Positions 44,853 to 55,300 of a stretch of 64,000 nucleotides of DNA are shown here, piece after piece. Where the stretch lies: positions 1,036,688 through 1,100,687 of the forward strand of contig CANMUP010000001.1 in the NCBI GenBank assembly GCA_947501105.1, given 5' to 3'. This DNA comes from an uncultured Flaviramulus sp. (GTDB taxonomy: Bacteria > Bacteroidota > Bacteroidia > Flavobacteriales > Flavobacteriaceae). The stretch's first letter is position 1, and each line of letters begins with the position of its first letter. A program made the position numbers and the translations under genes. The notes beneath the pieces were generated by a model, which did not search any database, was not told the DNA's origin, and worked only from the letters and a program-made list of their open reading frames with translations.

Positions 44853-45383
44853 TTACTCGTTTAAATTATCCCATTCTTCTTGAGTAGCTCGATGTTTTTG
44901 ATGTTCCATTATACCAAGCCATTTACCATTTTGTTTTACTAATAACATCTCAAAATGTATAAGATGTTGTACTTTATTTTTACCATCGCTGTCTGATGAC
45001 CAATAATTAAAGATTCCAGTTTCGTGAGCTGTAGTAGCATCACCAATACGTTGCGAAAAGCGAAACTCTACATCGCTTTTATTTTTACCTTTTTTAGTGT
45101 CAATAAAACCTTGTTTCCAGCCAGCAAGTGCTTTAGTCAGAGGTACTGAAGTTTTGTTTTTACCAGTTGCAAAAACAATAACAGCATCTGGGTGATAACC
45201 TGCTCCATATGCTTCAAAGCTACCTTCTCTAACAGTCTTTGAAAGCTCAGACCAGTATTTGTCAAGCTCAACAATTCTAAGTGAATCTTGATTAACTTCT
45301 GTTAAAAGAAATGCATTGTTTGTACTTGCAGTAATTGAATGAATAGTGGAGCATAAGGCTAGTAAAAAAAGAATTTTTTTCAT
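44853..45383 (-). CDS. Secreted NTF2-like (SnoaL/DUF4440-type) protein
   Basis: A 176-residue protein with a signal peptide (residues 1-19). The mature part has the pattern of an NTF2-like cone fold: ELDKYWSELSKTVREGSFEA, YHPDAVIVFATGK, then strands HFEMLLVKQNGKWLGIMEHQ. Such domains bind small molecules or act as isomerases; nothing catalytic is obvious. Single gene; the role is unknown. Confidence 0.8.
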   Translation of the reverse strand: MKKILFLLALCSTIHSITASTNNAFLLTEVNQDSLRIVELDKYWSELSKTVREGSFEAYGAGYHPDAVIVFATGKNKTSVPLTKALAGWKQGFIDTKKGKNKSDVEFRFSQRIGDATTAHETGIFNYWSSDSDGKNKVQHLIHFEMLLVKQNGKWLGIMEHQKHRATQEEWDNLNE

Positions 45384-45458
45384 GATGAGAAATTAATATA
45401 AGATAAGTTGAAAATTTATCTTTACAAGGTCGTTTATTTTAAGTAAAAAGTCAAGAAA

Positions 45459-46508
45459 TTAAGCTTCAGCATTAAAAAACACTTTATAGTAGTGCATTTT
45501 TTTCTCATCATCGTAACCACGTTCTAAATACTCAGCAGATGCATCAGGGGCATCAATATCGAGTTTTATTTGAATATTGGTATCTAGTTTAATGTCTGTT
45601 TTTATCTTTCTTTTTTCTTTAGTTACAACACGTTCGGCTACATCAAACTGATTTCTAATTACTATGTTTTGTTCCCCTTCAAATTCTTTTTTATAATCTT
45701 CAAATTGCCTTATTTGTTTTTCATCTTCAAAAAGTTCTTCTTTAAATCGTTCTATATTTACAACCTCATTTTCTTTAAAAAAGTCGATAGTTTTTGCCAA
45801 AAATGTGTTTTGTTCTTGTGCACCATAACTGGTTTTTAAAACTTCGTTAGAGAAGTCTTTACAAAACTCAATGTATTGTTGTGTGTGGTTATTGGCATCA
45901 TCAGCATATTTAATATTTAAAAACTGATTCGTCCAATATTGCGCATCATATCCATTGTTATCTACACTTAAAATAATGTTACCTTCGGTGTCAGATTGAT
46001 TTAAAATTAAGCATCCTTTATCTACTTTTTTTGAGTTGATTCCTTTTTGTACTAAGACATCGTAACTATTATTTTCTAAATAGGTTTGAAAAAAATTAAC
46101 TTTACTTTCAATTTTAAAAATACCAATAGCGTTAGTTGTCATGTCTCCAAATTCTATACCTTCAAACATAGCGACTAGCACATCTCCAGTTTTTATTTGG
46201 GCAGAAGTAGATTGTTCGTATAAATGCGTAACTACATGTTTTGAAATATCAATAAAAGCTTCATCATCATTAAACAGTTGTGTTGCATAACTATTAATTT
46301 CGTTTAGAGAGATATTGGCATGATGATTAAACCGATAGCTTTGTACAACACTACCAAAAGACTTTAATAAAAAAGGTAACATTAAATCGTAACTCGCTTC
46401 ATCAAAATCGACCAGTTTATCTGAAAAAGCATTTTTTGTGTCATTAAATTTATTACCGACTTTATGAATAATGAATTTTGAGATTGAAGCGTTTTTCCGT
46501 GAAATCAT
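45459..46508 (-). CDS. Nucleoid-associated protein, NA37/YejK family
   Basis: A 349-residue protein that matches the 37-kDa nucleoid-associated family (PF04245): it begins with ISKFIIHKVGNK and has FEGIEFGDMTTNAIGIFKIES in the middle and NVIL-type strands (GNIILSVDNNGYDAQYW). Proteins of this family bind DNA and colocalise with the nucleoid in E. coli; a related fold occurs in some phage-defence proteins. This copy is a single chromosomal gene with no defence genes next to it, so a housekeeping role is most likely. Confidence 0.85.
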   Translation of the reverse strand: MISRKNASISKFIIHKVGNKFNDTKNAFSDKLVDFDEASYDLMLPFLLKSFGSVVQSYRFNHHANISLNEINSYATQLFNDDEAFIDISKHVVTHLYEQSTSAQIKTGDVLVAMFEGIEFGDMTTNAIGIFKIESKVNFFQTYLENNSYDVLVQKGINSKKVDKGCLILNQSDTEGNIILSVDNNGYDAQYWTNQFLNIKYADDANNHTQQYIEFCKDFSNEVLKTSYGAQEQNTFLAKTIDFFKENEVVNIERFKEELFEDEKQIRQFEDYKKEFEGEQNIVIRNQFDVAERVVTKEKRKIKTDIKLDTNIQIKLDIDAPDASAEYLERGYDDEKKMHYYKVFFNAEA

Positions 46509-46639
46509 GTATAAAATATTAAGACTACAATAGTAATAATTTCAAAGCAAATAAGCACCAAAAAAGAACGCCAAAACATATAGTTTTGACGTTCAAGATT
46601 CGAGGACTTCAGATTTGGTTATCGTTATATTTTAAATAT

Positions 46640-47323
46640 TTATTTAGTTATGTTTGTAAGTTCAGAATATCCCATCAATTTGCCTTTTTTATTATAGGTT
46701 TCGCTTTTTACAACACCAATACCTTTGGCAACCCATTCTTTAATTTTATAGTTCATTTTCATGCCCATTTTCATTTCGGTATTATAACTTATTGCAAAAC
46801 AATCAAATGTTCCCGCATCTGTTGTTATAGACTCTTTTGCATCTACTTTTCTGTTAAGCATATCTATGCTCATATTCATTTTAATACCACTCATATTCAT
46901 CGTCATTTTTAGATTGGCATCTTTTAAGGTTTGTCCCACTTTTAAACTATTTGGAAACTCTATATTAGTACCAGACATTTCCATTTCCATGTCTTTGTAT
47001 TGTTTAAATAAATCAGGATTCATTAAAGATTTAAAATCAATTGAAACACTATTGCCGTTGCAAGTTATATTATATTCTGTTGTGGTTACTTCTTTACCTT
47101 TGGCATCAGAGATTATAGCTTTTATAGTAGCAACATTATTTTCAATAGTGGTAATTTCGTAATTAACGACGCTTTCCTTTTTTCCTTTTTTGTTAAAGCT
47201 GGTAATTTCAAATTTAGCGCCTTCCTCAAAAGGATAATAAGTGCTACAAGTATTTTGGCTAATTGAAGAATAACTTATAAAAAGTAAGCAGAAAATGGCT
47301 ATAATTTTTGTTTTCATATTCAT
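46640..47323 (-). CDS. Secreted beta-rich protein (TapB/DUF3108-like), function unknown
   Basis: A 227-residue protein with a signal peptide (residues 1-22). The mature part begins YYPFEEGAKFEITSFNKKGK and contains TDAGTFDCFAISYN and WVAKGIGVVKSETYNKKGK. This layout, an early PFxxGxxW-like entry followed by a GxFxC strand and a GIGxVKxE strand, is shared with TapB/DUF3108-like proteins of Bacteroidota. The Cys pair (one early, one in the centre) may form a disulphide. Its start codon follows directly on the stop of the OmpA-family gene (TAA-ATG), so translation is coupled. Confidence 0.78.
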   Translation of the reverse strand: MNMKTKIIAIFCLLFISYSSISQNTCSTYYPFEEGAKFEITSFNKKGKKESVVNYEITTIENNVATIKAIISDAKGKEVTTTEYNITCNGNSVSIDFKSLMNPDLFKQYKDMEMEMSGTNIEFPNSLKVGQTLKDANLKMTMNMSGIKMNMSIDMLNRKVDAKESITTDAGTFDCFAISYNTEMKMGMKMNYKIKEWVAKGIGVVKSETYNKKGKLMGYSELTNITK

Positions 47324-48874
47324 TTATATTTTTACAAATTCAACACGCCTATTTTTTGCTTTGCCGTTAGTGGTATTATTATCATCAACAGGCTCAGTTT
47401 CTCCTTTGCCTTCTGTCTGTAATCTATCACCAGATATTTTATAAACCTTAATTAAAGCTTCTTTTACAGCATTTGCTCTGTTTTTTGATAATTTTAAATT
47501 TGCAACATCATTTCCATCAGAATCGGTATGACCAATAATATTTAATTTGATATTTTCATCTTGTATTAATACTTGAGAAATTTGACGAATAATTCCATAA
47601 GATTGAGGTTTGATGTTTGCAGAACCAGAATCGAATAAAATACCGTTGGTAGATATTTTTCCTTTACTTATTAATTCGCGCCTTAAATCTACACCACCTT
47701 TAGCCACTTTTAAATTACTTATATATAAATGTTCTTGTCCGTCTTTGAGATTGTTAAGATGAAATTTTAAATATTTAAGTGCATTCTCTTGTTCTATAAA
47801 CCTCGGAATATCAATATACTTAGTTTCATTTACCCAAAGCCTAAAGCGCTTTTTAGTAACCGAAATTGCAATATGAGGTTGGTTAAGTACAGCTTTTCTA
47901 ATGTCGACTTTTATGTCTGTATTTATTGAGCCTCCGTTTCTATTAAAATAGTTTCGAGCTCTAAATGCAAAAGCGGCATACTGTCCTAAAGGAATAGAGA
48001 CTTTAGCGTAATGCTCTACACCGTCTTTGAATTGATCATTGTCACTTAAAATCACATAAAATCTAGCTGTAGAAGATGTTTGTTGATTAACTCCTTTAGT
48101 TAGTAAGTCGAATTCTATAGTAAAATCTTCAGGTAAATCTTTTACGTCTGGAATATAAAAAACCCCATATCCAGTTTTTAATTCGAACCAATTGCCTTTA
48201 TCACCAATTTTTACAACTTCGCCTGAAGCATTAGTATTCCATTTGCTAGGAAAGTCGCCAACAAAATCTTGAGAGAAATTATCAAAAAATAATAATTTAT
48301 CTCCTGGAACATAATCAAACTTGCTATAGATTTCTAAATTATCAGAAATGTTAGTATTAACCTCTTCAGCTGTGTCATTATTCTCATTATTAGTTCCTGA
48401 AGAATTGCTTGAATCTTCTTCACTTGAAGATGTATTGCCAGAATCATCTTCTTTTTTATCACGCTCTCGCTGACCAAGAAGTAATTCTTTAGCAGTTTTT
48501 ATACTATACTTTAATGCTTTTTTTGCTTTGTTTATTTGTAATGTTGCTTTGGCCTGTTTTAAAACACTTGTACCATCTATATCTCCTAAAATATCTGGAG
48601 CGCTGTCACTTAAGCCCTGTAAATCATCTAATGCGTCTTCTAAAACATCAATATCATCATCATCAAGCGGTGTTCCTGCTGTAGCATAACCATCGTATTT
48701 ATATACTTTATCATATATATCGAAAGATTGGGTTACAAAATTATCAACGCTGGAAATACCTACCGAACTTTTTGGTCTTTTTAATCGCTTAGTTTGTGCG
48801 TAAGTATTTGATACAAAAAACACCAAAGCAATCCCAATAAAGGAAATGCGTAATGCATTTTTAGGTGGTTTCAT
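47324..48874 (-). CDS. OmpA-family outer-membrane protein
   Basis: A 516-residue protein with signal peptide (residues 1-26), a helical Asp-rich segment (about 35-145), a Ser/Asn/Glu-rich low-complexity linker (about 150-180), a lectin/laminin-G-like jelly-roll region (about 190-395, with FFDNFSQDFVGDFPSKW), and a C-terminal OmpA peptidoglycan-binding domain (about 400-516, LFDSGSANIKPQS, IIGHTDSDGNDVANLKLS, NRRVEFVKI). It likely ties the outer membrane to the cell wall. It is followed without a gap by the secreted TapB-like gene. Confidence 0.9.
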   Translation of the reverse strand: MKPPKNALRISFIGIALVFFVSNTYAQTKRLKRPKSSVGISSVDNFVTQSFDIYDKVYKYDGYATAGTPLDDDDIDVLEDALDDLQGLSDSAPDILGDIDGTSVLKQAKATLQINKAKKALKYSIKTAKELLLGQRERDKKEDDSGNTSSSEEDSSNSSGTNNENNDTAEEVNTNISDNLEIYSKFDYVPGDKLLFFDNFSQDFVGDFPSKWNTNASGEVVKIGDKGNWFELKTGYGVFYIPDVKDLPEDFTIEFDLLTKGVNQQTSSTARFYVILSDNDQFKDGVEHYAKVSIPLGQYAAFAFRARNYFNRNGGSINTDIKVDIRKAVLNQPHIAISVTKKRFRLWVNETKYIDIPRFIEQENALKYLKFHLNNLKDGQEHLYISNLKVAKGGVDLRRELISKGKISTNGILFDSGSANIKPQSYGIIRQISQVLIQDENIKLNIIGHTDSDGNDVANLKLSKNRANAVKEALIKVYKISGDRLQTEGKGETEPVDDNNTTNGKAKNRRVEFVKI

Positions 48875-48955
48875 TGTAATTATTTGATTAATAGCTGCCT
48901 TAAAGATAAAAATTAGTTTGCAAACGCAAAATCTTAAGCACTATTTAATAACAAT

Positions 48956-51382
48956 TTAGTTCATTTGATACAAAATAATAGAGTTGCTACCACCTTTTGT
49001 AACAAATTCAAGATTTCTGTCTTTGTCAACATTATCTAAATCAATTAAAGAATTTCCGTAAACGGGAAAGTTTACTATAGGTTTTGCTTGACTGTCGTAG
49101 AGGTGTATTTTTTGAGATTGTAAATCGGTAACAGATACATATATTTTATCATTTAAATAAAATATTTTTGGACTTGTATAATTGCCAAAATCAAGTTCAA
49201 TAATTTTATTTTTAATGGCTAATCTGTTGTCGGTTTGTGTAACTAGTGTTTTGCTTGTAGTTTGCAAATGATGATTATTTGAAAGCTTTAAATTTTGAGT
49301 TGACGTATTGCCTCTAGTATCAATCGTTACTAAATTACCATTTTGCGTAGTAGTTGTAAACTTGTTTTTATAGAGATATACGCTTTGGTTTGAAAAACTA
49401 TTTGAAGCTTTTGGTATTACCCTGTTTTTTCCTGTGCGGTCTAAAATGTATAGTTTGTTTTCAGTTTTAAAAGTTAAATAATCTTTACCATTCATTCTAA
49501 AATGTTTAGGTTGCCCAATTATGTTTTTGTTAGCAGATTTAAAGGTAAAGCCATTTACAGTTTTTGCTTTAACATTGTACATTAAAACATTTTTGCCTTG
49601 AGTAATAAGTAATCTGTAATTTTTCTTTTTATCATAATCAAAAACCGATAAAGGCTGCGTAATCTTATCGTTAAATTTAGAAGGAAAAGGTGCTACATCT
49701 TTGCCATTTCTGTCTATTACATAAACTCTATTTGGTGTTGCAAAAGCAAGCTGTAGCCTACCGTTTTTATAAATATCAATTTGCTCAATATTTCCTAAAA
49801 CAGCCCCTTGTAGTTGTTTTTTCCATAAAATTTTCCCTTTGTTAGAAATTAAATACAGCCTATTTTTTACATCTTGAACAACAATTTCCTTTTGTTTAGT
49901 GATATGATTAGTAACAAATTGAGGGTGGTTTAATAAATCAGTATCCAATTTAATATTAAATACTTCAGAAATGGAGTTTTGGTAACCTCTAGTTTTAGCT
50001 TTTTTAATAGTGCCATTAACATGTGCAAAATTAGTGTCATAAATAAATTGTAAAGCCGAAGCGTTGTATTTATTTAATTTATAGTTAGAATTATCTTGAA
50101 GGTTTTTATTTATAATTGATTTTAAAATTGATGGGTTTACAACCATTAATAGTGAAGACTCGTCACTTAAATTTTCTTTAATGTCTTTAAAATAAGATTG
50201 CTCGCTTAAGGTCGTTTTGTTTTGATAGTTAGCAATAATATTTTGAAGCAGTTCTAAATCATCGGCAAACACAAAAAAGTTATCTAAGACACAATATTTT
50301 GAAGCATTATTAAATGTAATTAAAGGAGAAAATGTGTTGGAAAATAAATCAGATTCACTAAAATTATAAATATCAACTTGTCTGTAGCTATCAATAATAC
50401 TTAATTCACTTAGTAATTCATCTTTGGTTGCAATAACGTCGATTGAGTTTAATACAACGGCATGTTTTTCATCTTCGTAAATTACACCAACCTCTGTAAT
50501 GTTATCAAAAAGAGTAGTGGAAGCAATAGAGTCCTTTTTATTGAATTTTGATAAGTTGGCTTCAAAAAGGATATAATCACTAAAAGTAAAACTCATAAAG
50601 CCATCACTATTTGATGGTGTAATATTTTGAATTTGATTTTCTTGCGGAATATTATTCTTAAAAATGTTAATTAAACTTCTTGAAGAATCGGTAGCTTTTG
50701 TGATACCGTTGATAAGGATTTCATCTTGACTAATATCGGTGTCAACAGCAAAGTAATTTGAGAAATTATTAAAGCTTATGGAATCTTCAATAAAAAATGA
50801 TTTTATAAATTCATTTTCAGATTTAATTATAATAGATAAGGATTTGTCAAGACTTGTTGTATTGTAAATTTTTTCTAACTCAATAGTCGTGTCAGAATTT
50901 AAAAAAGCAGCATCTATTATTTTTTTTGAAGATGATGCAAAAAATATACTATCAATTACTGTACTATAAAAGATATTGTTGTTTAGTTTAGATTTTATGA
51001 TAGATTTATTTTTAGATATAATTGTTTCTTCAATATAGTTAGATAAAGAATCTCTTTTAAATAAATTTTGGTGGTGTCTTGTAATAATTGAATATTGAAG
51101 ACTGTCGCTTTCCTCTTTTGAAAAACAAATTAGTATTTCACCTTTAGGGTCTAGAAGAGATAAAGATTCTAATTTACTTTCTAAATTGTTATAAGTATCG
51201 ACTTTAGCTAGTTTTTGGATAAAGTCACTGTTTTGAATATCGCTTTTTAAACTTTCAATATTTGAAGTTTTTATAATTACCGCTGTTTCATCTGGAATGA
51301 AATGAATTAGTTTGGTTCGGTTTGTTTTGTTGTTTGAGCAACTAAGTGTTATTAATAATAGGGCAAAACAAAAGAATCTCAT
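48956..51382 (-). CDS. Large lipoprotein of unknown function
   Basis: An 808-residue lipoprotein (Cys15 in LITLSCSNN). The N-terminal half (about 20-480) is weakly DUF3352-like: FIPDETAVIIKTSNIESL at the start and SSLLMVVNPSILK late, as in proteins that police their own abundance of periplasmic domains; this resemblance is weak. The C-terminal half (about 490-808) is a series of propeller-like strands (LYLISNKGKILWKKQLQG, RVYVIDRNGKDV, KLYILDRTGKNRV, NLVTIDTRGNTS). A TAGGTTTG -7 box lies upstream on its strand (plus 51401-51408). It is next to rnhB; no functional link is evident. Confidence 0.75.
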   Translation of the reverse strand: MRFFCFALLLITLSCSNNKTNRTKLIHFIPDETAVIIKTSNIESLKSDIQNSDFIQKLAKVDTYNNLESKLESLSLLDPKGEILICFSKEESDSLQYSIITRHHQNLFKRDSLSNYIEETIISKNKSIIKSKLNNNIFYSTVIDSIFFASSSKKIIDAAFLNSDTTIELEKIYNTTSLDKSLSIIIKSENEFIKSFFIEDSISFNNFSNYFAVDTDISQDEILINGITKATDSSRSLINIFKNNIPQENQIQNITPSNSDGFMSFTFSDYILFEANLSKFNKKDSIASTTLFDNITEVGVIYEDEKHAVVLNSIDVIATKDELLSELSIIDSYRQVDIYNFSESDLFSNTFSPLITFNNASKYCVLDNFFVFADDLELLQNIIANYQNKTTLSEQSYFKDIKENLSDESSLLMVVNPSILKSIINKNLQDNSNYKLNKYNASALQFIYDTNFAHVNGTIKKAKTRGYQNSISEVFNIKLDTDLLNHPQFVTNHITKQKEIVVQDVKNRLYLISNKGKILWKKQLQGAVLGNIEQIDIYKNGRLQLAFATPNRVYVIDRNGKDVAPFPSKFNDKITQPLSVFDYDKKKNYRLLITQGKNVLMYNVKAKTVNGFTFKSANKNIIGQPKHFRMNGKDYLTFKTENKLYILDRTGKNRVIPKASNSFSNQSVYLYKNKFTTTTQNGNLVTIDTRGNTSTQNLKLSNNHHLQTTSKTLVTQTDNRLAIKNKIIELDFGNYTSPKIFYLNDKIYVSVTDLQSQKIHLYDSQAKPIVNFPVYGNSLIDLDNVDKDRNLEFVTKGGSNSIILYQMN

Positions 51383-51400
51383 GAGAGGAATTAATTTTTA

Positions 51401-51408
51401 CAAACCTA
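51401..51408 (-). promoter_or_regulatory. Candidate -7 box of the large lipoprotein gene
   Basis: Reads TAGGTTTG on the minus strand, a match to TAnnTTTG, 18 nt before the start codon. No clear -33 box. Confidence 0.35.
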
Positions 51409-51472
51409 CATATTTTTCATTTTAAAAAACATAGAAAGCCTTATAAAGTAAACTCAATTTATTATAATTAAG

Positions 51473-52072
51473 TTAAATATCTAATTTTAATTGATCGGGT
51501 AATAATCTAAACGATTTTCTGTGGTATTTTGTTATACCGTATTTTTTAATAGCTTCTCTGTGTTCTTTAGTTGGGTAACCTTTATTTTGTTTCCAGTTAT
51601 ACATAGGAAATTCTAAATGAATTTTATTCATATAGATATCACGATGTGTTTTTGCTAAAACAGATGCGGCAGCAATACTTAAGTATTTACTATCTCCTTT
51701 TATAATAGTTTTATATGGTACCTTATTATAAGGTTTAAACTTATTACCATCAACTATTATAAATTCTGGAGCTTGTTTTAGTTTGTCTATAGATTTGTGC
51801 ATGGCTAAAATTGAAGCATTAAGAATATTAATAGTATCAATATCTTCTTGAAAAACATGAGCAACACCAAAAGTTAAAGCTTCTATTTCTATTAAAGGTT
51901 TTAATTGATCTCTTTTTGTTTCACTAAGTTGTTTAGAATCATTTAATAAATGATTAGAAAAACTTTGAGGAAGAATAACAGCAGCGGCAGTAACAGGACC
52001 AGCAAGACACCCTCGCCCAGCTTCATCAGTTCCACATTCCAATATCTTATTCGAATAATTATTTAGCAACAT
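51473..52072 (-). CDS. rnhB: Ribonuclease HII
   Basis: A 199-residue nuclease that cuts RNA in RNA-DNA hybrids and removes single ribonucleotides from DNA. The active-site opening [20 protein letters not shown] holds the first Asp-Glu pair, [11 protein letters not shown] a further Asp, and [13 protein letters not shown] the last Asp. Length and order are normal. A TAGATTTG -7-like box lies upstream on the minus strand (plus 52090-52097). Confidence 0.96.
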   Translation of the reverse strand: MLLNNYSNKILECGTDEAGRGCLAGPVTAAAVILPQSFSNHLLNDSKQLSETKRDQLKPLIEIEALTFGVAHVFQEDIDTINILNASILAMHKSIDKLKQAPEFIIVDGNKFKPYNKVPYKTIIKGDSKYLSIAAASVLAKTHRDIYMNKIHLEFPMYNWKQNKGYPTKEHREAIKKYGITKYHRKSFRLLPDQLKLDI

Positions 52073-52295
52073 TTTTATCTAAATATTGCCAAATCTATAA
52101 TTTTTATGATTAATTATTATGCACACATAATATATTTATATTGTTTTTTGCGAAAAACGCATTGCTTGTTATTAAATTCGGAATTTTTGCTATCTATTTT
52201 AATGTAAAATTAATTATTTAACTTGTTTTTTTGTTAATTACATATTATGTCAAATGTTAATTCTTACATCCATTAACATTTTTTTAAGGCATTTC

Positions 52296-52327
52296 TTTGT
52301 TTATTTAATATATTATTAAGATGTTTG
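52296..52327 (+). promoter_or_regulatory. Promoter of the susC-like gene
   Basis: TTTG at 52296-52299, 20-nt spacer, then GATGTTTG at 52320-52327 (one mismatch to TAnnTTTG). The 13-nt leader TTGACTAACTCAA (52331-52343) follows at once and is also found at 59115-59127. Confidence 0.5.
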
Positions 52328-52330
52328 TGG

Positions 52331-52343
52331 TTGACTAACTCAA
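52331..52343 (+). promoter_or_regulatory. Shared 5' leader motif TTGACTAACTCAA, copy 1
   Basis: Starts 3 nt after the -7 box and 25 nt before the susC-like ATG. An identical 13-mer lies at 59115-59127, again 2 nt after a -7 box. Confidence 0.55.
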
Positions 52344-52355
52344 AATAATTGTTAT

Positions 52356-55300
52356 ATGAAATTAAAGTTGACATGGTTGTTAACGCTAATAATGGCGTTT
52401 TCAATTCAATTCTCTAATGCACAAGAGAAATCTATTTCGGGAGAAGTAACATCATCTATAGATGGTTTACCTTTACCTGGTGTAAGCGTAATAGTAAAAG
52501 GAACGACAAGAGGAGCACAAACAGATTTTGATGGTAAATATACCATTAATGGATCTGCAGGTGAGGTTCTTGTTTTTTCATTTATAGGAATGAAAAATGC
52601 CGAAGCTACTATTGGAGCGAGCAACACAATTAATATGTCTTTAGATGAAGACGTAGCTGCTTTAGATGAAGTTGTAGTAGTTGCTTATGGTACACAAACA
52701 AAACAATCTATTGTAGGTTCTGTTGGTATTGTGTCTAGTACTACAATAGAGAATCAACAGGTAACATCGCCGTTAAGAGCACTTCAAGGTGCTGTTCCTG
52801 GGGTAAACCTTTTAACTGCTGGCGGACAACCTGGTACAAACCCAACAATACGTATTAGAGGTTTTGGTAGTCTTAATGCATCTGCTTCACCGCTTATAAT
52901 TTTAGACGGAGCTGCATTTAATGGAAATCTTAACACAATTAGTCAAGATCAAATTGAATCAATGTCTGTTCTTAAAGATGCATCTTCTACATCACTTTAT
53001 GGATCTAGAGGTGCTAATGGTGTAATTGTAATTACAACAAAGAAAGGTAGAAAGAATTCTGCTCCTAAAGTAACTATCAGATCACAAATTGGTTTATCTA
53101 ATCCAACAGTAGGATTACACGATTTAGCAAGTGTTGATGATCAGTTTAGATATACTTGGGAAGCTATAAAGAATACTAATCAATATGTTTTAGGTCAATC
53201 TGCTACAGATGCGGCTCAAAATGCATCAAATGGTCTTGTAGATTATTTTGGATACAATCCTTATAATGTAGCTAACCCTGTAGATGCTAATGGTAATTTA
53301 ACTTCAGCTAATAAACTATGGGAAAATAGTTGGGAGGATGAAGTGATTAGAAATGATGTGTTGAGAGTAAATCATAACATTAGCTTGTCTGGTGGTGATG
53401 ATAAATCTACTTATTTTATGTCTTTTGATTATTTAAATGATGAAGGACCAGTAATTAAATCAGGGTTTGAAAGAATTTCAGCTCGTGTTAATTTAGAATC
53501 ACAAGTAAACGATTGGTTTAAGGTAGGTTTTAATACAAGTTTTTCTCGTTCAACTTCTGGAAATCCAGATCAGACAACAGGAAGTACTACACAAGCTATT
53601 TCTTGGATATACAATGTGTCTGATGTTTATCCTGTATATGCTAGAGGTGCTAATGGAGAATTGTTAAGAGATTCAACTGGAAACCTTTTTTATGATTTAG
53701 GTAATGGATTTATTCCAGGCCAATCTGTTAATAGTGTTAGACCTTCAAATGGTGGTGAAAACATATTAGCTAGTATTTTCTTAGGTAGAGAAAACAGAAG
53801 AAGAACAAGTTATTTAGGTAATGCTTTCGCAGAGATAAAGTTGTTAGAAGGACTTACTTTTAGAACTAACCTTAGTTATGAAAACTACTTATTTGATTCA
53901 TTTAGTTTTGATGATGATTTATTTAGTTTTGCTACAAACCTTGGTGGTAGAGTAGATCAAGATAGAGATATTACAACTACTTTAAATGCGGTACAATCAT
54001 TAAATTATACTAAGTCTTTTGGAAATCATAACTTTTCGGCAGACCTTATTACTGAAGCTTATACTTTTGAGTTTGACGACTTAGGAGCTCAAGGTACAGG
54101 ATATTTACCTAATGTAGAAGTGTTAGATGGAGCAACAAGTCCAGAAAGTGTTGAAGGAAACACAGTTATGGAGAGACTAAATAGTTATTTAGGAAGGTTG
54201 ACTTATAATTTTAACGAGAAATATTATTTAGAAGGATCTTTCAGACGTGATGGTTCAACAAGATTTTCTGAAGATACAAGATGGGGTAACTTCTTCTCTG
54301 TTGGTGGTTCTTGGATAGTATCTAACGAAGGTTTCTTAAGCGATAGCAATACGTTAACGTATTTAAAGTTTAGAGGATCTTATGGAGAACTAGGAAATAA
54401 CCAAATAATTGTATCAGGAGGAACTGCACAAGACTATTTCCCATACCAATCTGTATTTAATTTAGGATGGAATAACGAAGGTAATACAGGAGTATTACTT
54501 GGTGGTGTTGCTGATCCAAATATAAGCTGGGAGAAAACATCTTCAACTAATGTTGGTGTAGACTTTGAATTGTTTAACGGAACACTTTCAGGTACTGTAG
54601 ATTACTACAGTAAGGAATCGGTTGATTTAATTTATGATAAACCAATACCTTCATCAACAGGTGTTTCACAAATTACAACAAATATTGGGGCTATAAAGAA
54701 CTCAGGATGGGAAGTAGCGCTTAATTCAATAAACGTTAGTACTGATGATTTTAGCTGGTCTTCTGGAATTAATTTTTCTTTTGATAAAAATGAAATTACA
54801 GAGTTAACTCAAGATGAATTTATTAATGGATCAAAACTTTGGAAAGTAGGTAACTCAATTTTTGATTTTTATATCAGAGAATGGGCAGGTGTTGACCCAG
54901 CCGATGGGTTTGGTATGTGGTATATGGATGTTTTAGATACTAACGGTAATGTTATTGATAAAGTTCCGACTAAGCAACAAGATCAAGCAACACGTTACCA
55001 ACAAGGGTCTTCATTACCAGATTTTTATGGAGGTTTTACAAACTCAATTAGATATAAGCAGTTTGATTTAAGTATTTTGGCTAACTTTAGTTTTGGTGGT
55101 TATTTATTAGATACTGATTACTCTGGATTGATTAACCAATTTCAAAACCCAGGATCTAATCACCATGTAGATGTGGTTAATAGATGGCAGAACCCTGGAG
55201 ATATAACTGATTATCCTTTATTATTAACAGGTAATAATAATCATTCATCTAGATCAACTAGATTTTTATTTAAAAATGATTATATAAGATTGAAAAGTTT

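Noticed and set aside
45459..46508. NA37 nucleoid protein as a phage-defence gene
   Set aside because: Although some defence systems use related folds, no defence genes are adjacent and the gene is full-length and isolated.
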